The notes under the pieces are model-generated. The model ran no database searches. It saw only the letters and a list, made by a program, of their open reading frames with translations, and was not told the DNA's origin. This document shows, piece after piece, positions 10,194 to 20,839 of a DNA stretch of 64,000 nt; position 1 is the stretch's first letter, and each line of letters begins with the position of its first letter. The stretch comes from Rhynchosporium graminicola (Eukaryota; Ascomycota; Leotiomycetes; Helotiales; Ploettnerulaceae): positions 124,001 to 188,000 of the forward strand of contig FJUW01000019.1 of the NCBI GenBank assembly GCA_900074885.1, in the 5' to 3' direction. The translations under genes were made by a program, and so were the position numbers.

Positions 10194-12378
10194 ATGGTTC
10201 ATATCAACACCAAATCCGTGTTTGGGACGCTCGACCTCGACGATGTGCTTTAATGAGAAGGGTTATCATCGCAATGGGCTATACTCTCACCAACAGTGCG
10301 GTCGACTCAAGGTTGGGGGAGCTTGAATTGCTTCGTGGAGAAGAGACATCCGTCACGAGGACCCTCTTGACGATGATCCGAGGCCAGCAGCTGCAGGACA
10401 ATGATCTTCTTCTCCGTGCGACTCTACGCTTCGTAGAGGCCCGTAATAGCACTGATGAGGATGTTTTGGCTGCTGCTCGGAGCCTGGAGGTACTCGCAGA
10501 TTTCGATGTCCTCATAATGCGTGTCGTTTACGAGGATGAATACGATGATGCGGAGAGTTGCTTTGAGGAGAGTGCGGATATCGATACTTACCTTCGAGGC
10601 CACCAAAATCTTTTCCATCGTGTAAGTCTCCCGATTGATTGATGGCATTTCTTTGTACTGACAAGAGATAGGCTCCTGGTGCATTCGGGACTTAGGTGAC
10701 AGTGCCCGAACTGGCGCACATCTACAAACGTTTAGCCAGAACATCAATCCTACATGGTACACTTCTGTATCCACAAGACCCATAGTAAGAATTCTTTCAG
10801 CACAAGATACCCCCGAATCTGCTCGCTAATAAGAATAGATGGCCGACGATAACGTTGCTAGTAGTCTTGCTGTACCTAATCTAGCAGCATCTACGAACAC
10901 CGGGCCAGCAAAGCAGCCACTTGCTGAGATCGGAACAAAAGACAGCCCAGAGTCAGCACCCAAAAGACGGAAGCTCAGAATTGTCTTTAAAAAGTCGAAG
11001 GACAAGGAAGTGTCTGTAATCAAGCCAGTAGAGGACTCAGACCAGACCGAATCAGAGCTCGAGTCAGACTCCGCGCATGAGCCCATGGTCACGCCTGAAA
11101 CACAAAGTAAAAGACAGCCCAAGATGAGGGCGGAGCAGGATCGACTTCCAGAGGCCGAAGACATACCCATTCCTGAGGGAATCGACCTGGCTCGGTTCTC
11201 CAGGGGCTATCGGGTATTTCATATTTCGCGTGCCACGAACGCAGCTAACATATCGATAGAGCACTCCCCCCAACCGACCAGTCCGCTTCCCAGGCCAGAT
11301 GATAATCGACGATGGCAGCTACGATCGTGAGCCACCGGCAGCGGGCGAGTTGGATCCATCGAAAATGATCATTTCGTTCAATGTGGAGAAAAAGGATAAA
11401 CTTACGGGTTTGCTAGTACCAGCTGGAAACGCCACCTACAAATACCGCGGAGATGTGGTTTGGGACGACAAGACCAGCGTTAGTGCTCTCCAGCACTGGC
11501 GCACTCAAAATTTTGCTCGGGCTCTGGGTCCTTCTCAGCCTCCTCGTGAGATGTGGGTTGAGTCTGAAAGAGACTTGCTTCTAAGTATTGTTCAACAGCA
11601 CTTGGCTGATGTTGGTGGTCGCTGGTTGAAGATTTCCTGGGAGACCGTTGCTGCTGCCTACAACTACCAAATCCACGGTACCACGCAGACAGCTGGAGAG
11701 CTAGGAGCTGAACGAATGTATACTTTCAGCAACACGCCGAAAGGAAAGATGCTTACAAACGTGTCAAAAGGTCAGCGCCTTGCACAAAACCGTACTGCAC
11801 CTACTCGAACTGCTCTAAGTTGCCAGAATCAGCTTCAGGTGTTTACCCACAAGGATGTCTTGCAGGTCATCAATGCTGCTAAGGGGACAGAGAAGAAGCC
11901 TGATATGAAGAAGAATAAAGGTAACAAGGCTTCTCACAAGTCAGAGGCAATCCTTGCTCCGGAGGGCGAGGAGGGCGACAAGACAGAGGAAGCAGGATAC
12001 CAAGCAGACCATGAGCCCCAAGATGGCGAGGCTCATTAAGGTCCAGAGGGAGACTACGAGCAGGAGGATGAGCAAAAATATGACATTGACTATCACCATC
12101 ATAACGGTGCAGGAGTCATGGAATATTTTGCCATGGATACGCTCTTGGATCAAGACGGGAATCTGGCTCAACGCGCTTCATACCCCGATGCGGATGCTCC
12201 CGATCCCCAACTAGGCAATAATTTTGGTGTTGGCCCTCCTCATGCTTCTGCTACGGATAGCCATGAATCTTCCGCAAAGCGACGTGCTGCATTCGAAGCC
12301 GCAGAAGAGAGACGCATCACCGGTCCTAGAGCGATAGCTAAGGACAAAGCTGGCAAGAAGTGGCTAAGAGGTGGATGA
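10194..12378 (+). pseudogene. Myb/SANT-like gene A, frameshift and in-frame stop
   Basis: The start MVHINTKSVFGTLDLDDV resembles the start of gene B (MPLVRYNPLSVLRNINLADI) but runs into TAA at 10251. The matching downstream sequence is one frame away (ALMRRVIIAMGY.. to 10621), implying a lost base. A phase-0 intron begins at 10622 (GTAAGT), as in gene B. Later exons are 10839-11213 (preceded by intron 10785-10838), with nuclear-type basic KRRKLRIVFKK, and 11260-12039. The last carries MWVESERDLLLSIVQQHL..RWLKISWETVAAAYN, a Myb/SANT-like helix set homologous to gene C. TAA at 12037-12039 is followed by 113 more codons in the same frame, ending RRAAFEAAEERR..KKWLRGG. An intron 11921-12040 (GTAACA..TTAAG) could formally remove this stop but its acceptor is poor. 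Probably a nuclear DNA-binding protein originally; now likely broken. Confidence 0.5.
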
Positions 12379-12856
12379 ATTTCTCTTTATGCGGAATCCT
12401 CTGCCCGGAAAATTCTGGGACTGTCATAGACTCTTGGATGAAGACTGGGGACTGTGTTTGGTAGAACTCCCCTTAACATCCAGCGTTTGCCGTCGTGTCG
12501 TGTACAGAGTAGTCCCGGAAAGTTGCATGCTAGTCTCTTTGAAATTCGAAGGTGAACACAAACAATTGCTTCCCATTTTTTCATTTTCGAAAGTGAAGAA
12601 GCGTGAATCCGACCACGTTCCGTTCGAGCTTTCACTAATGGTGGGTCATCTTTCATGGTATTATCGTTGACCTCGCTAAGCCATTGCCTTGTCTTCTGCC
12701 CTCCCCCGTTGCCCATAAAACCTCCGTCTCCTCCCCGAAAAATTTCCAAAGAGTACACGCCGCAATTTCTCGCAGAAAACCTACTTTTCGATATTTGCTC
12801 TCATCAAATCAAGCTTTTAATCGCTCTCGTTCCGTAGTCACTATCGGAAAGCTACG
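12379..12856. other. Intergenic, promoter region of gene B
   Basis: About 480 bases between genes A and B. The last ~150 bases are pyrimidine-rich (CCTCCGTCTCCTCCCC-type runs), common in fungal core promoters and leaders. No gene is seen. Confidence 0.45.
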
Positions 12857-14312
12857 ATGCCGCTCGTACGATACAATCCGCTTTCTGTCCTTCGTAATAT
12901 CAATCTCGCAGATATTGAGGAAGTAAAAGACGCAATGAATTCCATAGCTCGTTGTAAGTAGCCTGAATCACTACTTTCTTGATGAAGAACTTTGCATCCG
13001 TCCTTCCAGGGACAAACGCATTTGGAGACTGTCGCTGACCGACTCCCCATCCAGGCTTGGATACCACCGCAGGAGCAGAAGGAAGACGTATTGCCGAACA
13101 AGCTTTGGCAATTGTAAACAAAACTCCAATTCTTCGAATCGTTCAAGCCATTGAAAACTTTCCCGAATGGCCTCTCCTTCGCATGGCGGTCGAACGCCTC
13201 CTTGAGACCAGAGGTAGAAGCCGTCTGGAGATACTGGGTGCTGTCTCAGAACTTGAGCACCTCGCCGAAGAGAAGGTGTTGATCAGTCCAACAGTCTGGC
13301 CTAAAGAGTATTCTGAGGCTCTTGAAGACTTCTTGGATTTCCCTCCCTTGTCGTTCAGCCAGGTAAGTTTGCAAGACACCAGCAGAAACGACGTAATTGA
13401 CAAAGTGTCAGCCATCTCAATCTTCGAAGAATGGTGAAGTGGTTTCTGGCCTAGATGCTTCTTCTTTTTCAAAGAAACGGGTCACTCGATCAATCTCTAA
13501 CCAGTCTCACCGAACTAAGTCGTCCACCAAGAGCAGCCTTGGTACTTCCGCAAGCTCATACGGAGTTGAGAAGGAGTCAGCTGGCGAGAAGAAAAGTGAT
13601 CTGGTCACTACGCTAGACACCATCAAGCCCACTCGAACGCCGCTTCCAGACCTCCCTGACTCCAAAGTCATCCTACTGAAGTCCAAGCCCACTACTCCAC
13701 ATCGAAAGAAGCGACCTGCTCCAACATCAGATGAATATGCGGTTTCGTCTGCCAAAAAGTCATCTGCCGTTACTCCAAAGCGCGGTAAGACTGCAAAAGC
13801 TTGTGATGAATGTCGTCGCCGAAAGACGAAGTGCTTGAGAGACGAAGGAGAGGAGAAGTGCAACTCATGCGCTAAGATGGGCCGAGAATGTATACTCAGT
13901 TCTCCTTCTCCACCTAAGTCAAATTCTCGAATCGTCGCCATCGATTCTGCAATTGAGGAATCAGCCAAAGTTACCACAAAGACCGTGACGGTTGTGGGAC
14001 CCAAGACGTATTTCCCAGCTCTTCCCCGTCAAATGGCAATGCTAATCGTTGAATAGCGAAATGAAGAACATCCTACACGATTTCGGTAATCTGAAGGAGG
14101 GAAAAGCTCTGGGCATTGTCTCCGACGCCGATGAAGAGGATTCAGGTGATGGTGTTGAGTATTCGCAAGATGCTGTTGAGGCCAGCAAGGTTGTCGCAAC
14201 CATCTCCGACTCTGGAGATCATGAATACCACCCAAATAAGAGGGTTTGCCGACCAGGAAAGAAGATTGGAGCCAAGTCAGTCAGGAAGGTATCGTCCGTT
14301 GCTGTGGAATAA
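12857..14312 (+). CDS. Zn(2)-Cys(6) protein, gene B
   Basis: Putative transcriptional regulator. Four exons, 12857-12953, 13055-13362, 13412-14007 and 14057-14312, give 418 residues in one frame with no lesion. Introns are 101, 49 and 49 bp, all GT..AG; the last has branch GCTAATC and acceptor ATAG and joins two frames exactly. Residues 1-135 form a helical module (LLRMAVERLLETRGRS.. LGAVSELEHLAEEKVL) that parallels gene A, and the following intron has the same phase and place as in A. A Ser/Lys-rich linker leads to the binuclear cluster ACDECRRRKTKC..KCNSCAKMGREC at about residues 265-295, with all six cysteines present and a basic stretch (TPKRGKTAK) before it. The C-terminus is acidic then basic. 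No fungal-specific TF middle domain is seen, and the cluster is central rather than N-terminal, which is uncommon. Confidence 0.78.
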
Positions 14313-14943
14313 ACCTGGCAAGCAGTGTGTACAATTACTGGTGTTGCGGTTGGGTTTCTTTTTTAATGGCCGGATTCGAGCCTTTATTTTTTCAAAGTCG
14401 AGGGATTTTCAACTGCGATCTGCTTTCCAGAATAATTTCCATGGTTAAGAAGATTGGAAAATGGGTTGTGTCGTGGGATTGCTTGTTACTCGCACGAAGC
14501 TGCATAAAGACAATGATCAGCAAAATTCCCTTGACGAGGCGATGTCTGTAGTCATCATGATGTTATCTTGAGATCTATTGAATTGGGGCATTCAATTGAG
14601 CAAATCAACTGGAATCAAAAGCCCAAACTATGTAATTGCCGCTGTGGTTTTGCAAAGGCGAGGTCGCAAATTCCTTGTAACTAGTGAGGTCAAGCAAGAG
14701 TAAGTATATTATTACTCTTTCCCCTTTCACATCAACTCAAGCGGGTGCCTGTTCTCGAATTTGACCAGATCTTTACTTTCGCCTTCACTCAAAATCATTC
14801 AACTCTCCGCCAATCACCAATTGCTCCATTCTCCAGGTAGCGAAGACTACTAAGTTACGCACGGCATCTCTTATACATTCAGCCCCTGATTCATCCTTGT
14901 TCTGCACGATACGAGATAGCGAGGAATCAATACCTGTTAGCAT
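14313..14943. other. Intergenic, no gene recognised
   Basis: 3' flank of gene B and 5' flank of gene D. Frames here are short and without domains. Confidence 0.45.
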
Positions 14944-16115
14944 GGACATAAGTAAATTGCTAAATGCAAGAGAACAGTCACCGGTTGACATCAGTGAACA
15001 CCCCGCAAGTACCGAAGGACTTGCTTCCCAACCTGCCTCGAGTAGCGATACATCAGGAACTACGAATGAGGATTTCCAAAATCTGCCGGTCGCGGGTGCA
15101 GAGCAACAAGATCATCCATGGGTGACGAAAGTACCCAAGGACTTTCTTTCCAATCTACCTCGATTGGCGATACATCAGGAAATACAAGCGCGGAGGTCAA
15201 TAGTCTAACAGCCGAAAATAGGGAGGATCAGGACATAATCACGGCCGCTGCCACCCTCCAACGACTTTCTGCCCAAGCCGCCTCGATCAATCTGAGCCGA
15301 GAAACTACAAATATGGAAGTCGGAAGTACGTCAGAAGGGGTCACCACGCATCAATGTCGAGCCCCTGTGGCCCCAACGTTCACTGGCCTGGGAAGAAGAG
15401 GTGTGAATCTCTGCCTCGAGCAGATTCCTTCAAAGTTAACGAGCACTTACACTCCCAGTATAGACACAGATCAAGTCACCACGCACGAACAAACACACAG
15501 CAGTGCCACGGCGACCCTAAGTCATCCGCTCCAAAGCCATCTGCCAGGCCCAGTAACAGGGAAGGACAAACATCGAACCCAGCGCCGGAAGTATCTAGAA
15601 GCGGAAGTAATGACCCCACCAGTACCAAAAAAACAGGGAAAATTCAGACAGAACAGAGTGATAGTTCGTCTAAATCTAAAAAGACCAGACCACGGTGGGT
15701 CGAGGATCCCAACAGCGAAAGAGGCAAGAGGCTCCTTGGTGTACCACCATTTGTATGTGGCACACCAGCAGCTCCTCCGGGAAATCACTAATACTGAGAC
15801 AAAACAGATGTTGAATAACAACATAGACGCGGCAAATATGGTAGAATCAGATGCTCGAACTGGGAGACCTCGTCGCGTGTGTGCTACACTTCAATGTACC
15901 TAGTCATCAAGTTGACATTGAGCACACAGAACATTCGAGGGGGACCTTCTGGACCCACGGCATCAGAACAACTGACTGTACCACCCGTGCAGCAACCTCC
16001 CGAGAACGACAATGTAAATGGAGAAGCTGGGGACGACGATGTCGGCAAGGAATCTGGTGACATCGATCAGAATAAGAGAATTGATGGCGACGATGTGAGT
16101 GAGATACCCAAATGA
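14944..16115 (+). CDS. Hypothetical Ser/Thr-rich gene D with internal repeats
   Basis: Not recognised as a known family. From ATG 14944 (MDISKLLNAREQSP..) the frame enters a three-copy, ~123-bp tandem repeat. Copy 1 is in one frame and copies 2-3 in another. A possible 44-bp intron 15096-15139 would join them but its donor GTGCAG is poor; a lost base is the alternative. Later introns look better: 15403-15458 (GTGAAT..CCCAG), 15753-15807 (GTATGT, branch ACTAAT, ACAG) and 15877-15929 (GTGTGT..ACAG), each keeping frame and ending at TGA 16113-16115. The middle has SKSKKTRPRWVEDPNSERGK; the C-terminus is Asp-rich. It lies in line with A and B on the same strand. Function unknown; it may be a real rapidly evolving gene or a decaying one. 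Confidence 0.35.
15011..15378 (+). repeat. Three diverged tandem copies, ~123-bp unit, in gene D
   Basis: Copies begin near 15011, 15133 and 15256. The offset is 122 bases between copies 1 and 2, and 123 between 2 and 3. The first ~60 bases of each unit are best conserved; at protein level the pattern is roughly TEGLASQPASSSDTSG, TQGLSFQSTSIGDTSG, LQRLSAQAASINLSRE. The odd 122-base spacing is what shifts the frame between the first two copies. Confidence 0.6.
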
Positions 16116-18060
16116 AGGTATTCTGGTGCTGGTAGCTTAGCATACGATATCTAACAGGTGTGATTGTGATAGTCAGGTTCCAATCGAAATTAGAGTTCGA
16201 CGATGAAACCAATTATTTGGGAAGGGAACAACCATGAAAAGAACAAGTTGAATGTGCGAGATGTGGCAATTCCTGATAGTCGTTTCAGCAAAATGATAGT
16301 CGGTAAGCATCGAGTTTAATGTCTACAAGTGTAAGTGGTGAAATCTGCTGAACACCGCTTGCAGTGCTGATCCTTTTCATCACAGGCAGCTGGTTTTGTG
16401 ATCGTTGGCTACAAACCCCTTTTCACTTACTTTGAGTTTGAGAGGAGAAATAATGGTATTGTGGAATAGGGAGCCGGCCCAGGGTCGACGTTGCTATAAT
16501 GGTGGACATGAAATAGCGATTCATTTTATGATTGTGCCACTAAAGCGATTGTGGTCAAGGGAGAATATCATTATCAGCGACCAGGCCTTCAACAGTATCG
16601 AATAAATTATCAAAACCCCTCCAGATGGAAATGACTAACACGAATGTGATTGCCCCATGTTAACTTCGCAGTCGGGGGGAAGTCCTATGTCATGGCGTTT
16701 GGGAGGTCCTTGGGAAGCGCCCTCAATTCCGGGGAAAGGACTAGAAGCAGACGAAGCATCATTGCACAGTCTTGCCAAAAGGTGCAAGCAACAGAATTCA
16801 AGGACCGATGTAAGTGCTAGAACCATGTCGGGTTTTTCATGTACAAGATAAATATATGCTTTCCGAGGAATGAAGTCCAACTGAGAATAATGAGCCCCAC
16901 GTGCCGCTTCGGTACTAGATCGGAGGTGACTAAGCAGGATGTTAAATTCAACGACGTCTTTCTTGTTGAACTCGCGCTGACTATATACTCTACCTCCGGA
17001 TGTATTCTCATTACTGATTATGGTGAGAACTTGGTCCTGGCTCTAGCGCTGTCTTCTGACTTCATATTCATCTTGCTTCTTGAAGATTTCATCGTTACCC
17101 GCATTATCAAAGCCTTTTTCACTCTCTCCTCGGTATCAGCTTGTATCACCTCAACCAGGCCAGGATTTCTCAGATCTTGGAATCGGAGAGTAGTAGCCTG
17201 GCGTAAACCCAGTTGATGACTCATTTCGAATGCCCCAAATTTGTGCCAGATGCCTGCTGGAGCTTTTGTGTGGAAGCCAAGTCAAGAGTGGACCTGAATG
17301 GCCCTTTAAGTAGAGGTTAGTAGACTTTACGGATCAAAGGAGCTTGGGCAGAAAATGGCTGCTAGGGGCTTGGAACAAGCTTTCCGGAGGGTAGCTGATG
17401 CAAGGGACCTCATCTACTGATTCTCATGGAAGTTGCGAGCGGCATTATGCAGATGATAATCACCCACGCAAGTAGATTGCTCGAAAGGGCTCCAATTTAC
17501 TCTCAAGTCTCATAGTGTCAAACAGCTGGCTCAATATCAAGCCCACTCGCACATCACACCTACACTATTCTCAGAATCTACTTTTTTGGTGCAAATAAAA
17601 GAAAGTCGAGATGATTTTCAAATGTTTCAACCATTGAGCAGATCTAAGCAAAGATGGCCTCACTAGAACTGCTTTCTGGGTGTGCATAGTCCAAAGTTAT
17701 GAAGAATTTAAGATACATATATTATTTGTTTCAAAGTTCCCTCTAGTCATGGTGCTAGCTTTGACAAATCGATCATACCAAAGATTGAATGTTCGAAAGC
17801 CTGTTCAAAACCAAAAGATCATAAGTACAAGTCGAAATAAAGAAGAAAATAGAGCTTCGCATCTATATCTAGTCTTCCACTCGCCCAGTGAGGCTCCAAA
17901 CCCCTTTCTCGTTCTTGCCAATCAGCAGGAAAAAGTTGGAAACACCTCCTATATATCATACTATCAATACAGATCAGTATTTGAGTTCCCTAGAGGCTTT
18001 GAAATGTGCTGTGTAGCTCAAGAATATCCGATGAAGCGATCACAATGAAGAGGATACAGT
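16116..18060. other. No gene recognised
   Basis: Several short open frames (16405-16605, 16635-17224, 17680-18048) show no domain and no matching frame across plausible introns. They could be remnants of the same accessory gene family but this cannot be supported. Confidence 0.45.
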
Positions 18061-18480
18061 GACGAGGAGAACTCCACCAGTTTTCTTGTCAAAAGGACGA
18101 CCCCCATCTTCAGATGTACTGTAAACTGGGTCAAAGTGCTGTCCATGTTCTGCTTTATCCTCCTTTTCTTCTGCATCCGATCCATCATCGTCGTCCGGCG
18201 AGCTATCCTTCTTCTCCGCTACTTCATCTGACTCGGAGCGCCAAGCGTCGATTTCCTCCCTGACAATACCGTTGAGGTCTGATATTTATTGTAGAGACCT
18301 TGGATAGCGCACAGGAGTTTCTTTTGAATGACCTGGGACCTAGTACAAACACCTCCAGAAGCTGGCTTGTCTCCCACCTTGATCTCCTTGCCCTCAGACT
18401 CAGCATTGTGATTGCTGACGATGTTCTGCAAGTCCTTGCTGTTGAGAACAGAGCGGCTGGAAAAAGCTCTAAAATAGAGG
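18061..18480 (-). pseudogene. Frameshifted relic of an acidic coiled-coil protein
   Basis: On the minus strand one frame reads SKDLQNIVSNHN..VIQKKLLCAIQGLYNK (about 18450-18285) and the adjoining frame continues SDLNGIVREEIDAW, then a Glu/Asp-rich tail (SPDDDDGSDAEEKED) and FDPVYSTSEDGGRPFDKK to about 18061. The switch occurs inside the sequence AATAAATATCAG at about 18280 and no splice signals are present there, so a one-base indel is likely. The acidic, helical composition resembles that of nuclear chaperone-like or chromatin proteins, but no family is assigned. Confidence 0.4.
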
Positions 18481-20839
18481 GGCGCGTCGATAATTGAAAT
18501 GCGAGGCTGCTTGCTTGCTTGATGACGAGGTTATTTACAGGCGCTGACAGGTCGCAGTTTCGATGAGGAACAATATCTTGCAAACTGCCCAGGTGTAAAC
18601 ATGATATACTATTGAAGTGGAACAGCAATCATCGAGAGAATTAGCGGCCAATTAGCCTCAATTGAAGTCGTTGGATGCTACTTCGCTTTCAAATTGATTC
18701 CTGGAATGTCCCGGGTCGAGGGTAGGTGAAATTGAATGAGCTTTGCTTAGCCGTGCAGGAAACTTTTCTAATGTGTCATCGAAATAAGACTTAACACGAT
18801 AACTCCCATCTCAACTTGATTCAATTATGCATCATATTATAATAACCATAAGTATTGACTTCAGACAATCCTCGTGCTGAGCTGGCAGTCATCATCGTCA
18901 CGTGATGACTAGTTAAGCGAGTAAACAAATGAAACGGTTGTGTGGAAATAGCGAATTGCGATTTTCTTCAACGAAGTTCGTAGGAAGAGGCTACTTAATG
19001 GATAACACGGTATTCTGGCCAAAAATTATGACTTAATACAGCCCAAGCCAAATATTGCGACGTCTGGCATGCTGGCCAAACTCAGCTTCACGGTCACACC
19101 GTTCTGTAACATCGCTTATGCCACAGCTTCCTTGAAATCCCGCTTCTAGCAGCTTCACGACCCTGTTTAATTCTGGAGTTTTTTCTGACTGTGAGAGCGT
19201 GAAAATAGTGTAGGAAGATGGCTGAGGTTTGGGAGAATCCTTAAAAGTAGAAAATGTGTATTGCTATGCAAGAAAGTGTTGAAGTAAAATTGTGTTCAAT
19301 GAGTGCTCGTTGATATAAGGTCGCTATCAAATCCACATGTTGTAGCATAATATAGTGCTGGAACGCGATACAATCATGTTCTTCCGCGGATGTTCGAACT
19401 TTCAACCCCTGGAGAGAGTGTGCAGGCTCACTAATTCAGTTTCAGCTGTCCGAAACGTGATTTTCTGCATATGTGAGGGGGTCTAAGGTTTGGATCTTCG
19501 GAAGTGTTTTGAGTAGAATGAGTATCAGAAACAGGTTGGTCAGAGTTTCTGAGGCATGTACTTAGCAGGGCAAAAAGGTGAGCAGTATTCAACTGGGAAA
19601 ACACCAAATAATGTAGGTGAAGACTTTCAACACGAAAATTGGGACGAAAGGATTCGAAAAATTTATTGTTCACCCTGGCAAGATTTTTGTTCGCCCATAG
19701 GTACCTGTGGATGACGCGCATATATCTCAAATTGAGAGCCCGACTATTCGAGCGACGTCTCTACCAAAAGTGCTTATCTGGTTGATGGAGTACAATTTGG
19801 TGGTTGTTACCTTGAGGGAGGAAGGTGCTCAACTTTGACAGAGACAAAACGCGCGAGATGTAAGAGACGAACCGCCATTAAAAGTATCATGACTTACATG
19901 ATTACCTAATATGAGCATCATAAACGGCTCCACCTGAATAACTTGTTCCTGTTAGGATTTGGAGACATTAAAGGAAACGGACATTAGAAAGGGAAATTTT
20001 CGTATATGCTTGCATGAAATATGTGCTTGCTTGGAAATGCCAGCGTCGGTGCGAGAAATTTCCTAGTGAAGGAAACTCGAATCGAGATGCAGCAGCTTTT
20101 CCTGGTGCTAGAGAGTCTCCGATTTCGTGGCGCTATCGACATCTTAAGCATGATCATGAAGTTGAAATGCTAGAGGCCTAGACATTATTCTAGGCTTTCG
20201 GTGATAATAAATGTCCAGAGAATATTTCTTCCCTGTATTGAGACTCTACAAGGGGTGAAATGGCTGCATTTCAAGTGTTGAACATCTGGATATCAATATA
20301 CAGATTCTACATGGGCCTCGGATTATGAATCTCACCAAATATCAATATTCAAGGGGCAGTTAAGAACTAGGAATTTTTTAGATCAGATAAATTATCTATG
20401 CACTTCAAAGTTTGTGCAGTGAGCCTCTTTTTATTATCAAAGAAATTGCTTTATAATTGTTGATATTAATTCTGCCTGGGAATGAAGATAGCCTTGCCTC
20501 TCCAGCCTTACCACTAAGAGTAGCCTTGTACTTTGATCTGCTGTAACAATAGTATTGATTGGCTAACGCAGATAGGTAGGTAGGCAGTAAGGTGAATTCT
20601 TCGAGCGGCCACGCTATATCGTTTCGAGAAATAACAAAACAGAGCCCCGCTTTATGAGCTCCCTGCTTCTCTTTCTTTTCACAACAACAGCTTCTCGAAG
20701 TCGTCAACTTCTATCAAAGAGCTTCATACGCAAAAAACATCATCGCCTTGCTTGTCCTCGCTGGTTCTATTCGAACCAAGTAGGATCTTTAAAGCTCAGA
20801 GCTCGTTTCGAACCAGCAGAGATCGATCATTATCGCTCG
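18481..20839. other. No gene recognised
   Basis: AT-rich 2.3 kb with many stops on both strands. The last ~190 bases form an open frame (from 20654) continuous with gene C and may be its leader or an N-terminal extension. Confidence 0.45.

Noticed and set aside
20654..20839. Start of gene C at 20654
   Set aside because: In frame, but the added residues look like translated leader; kept as an alternative only.
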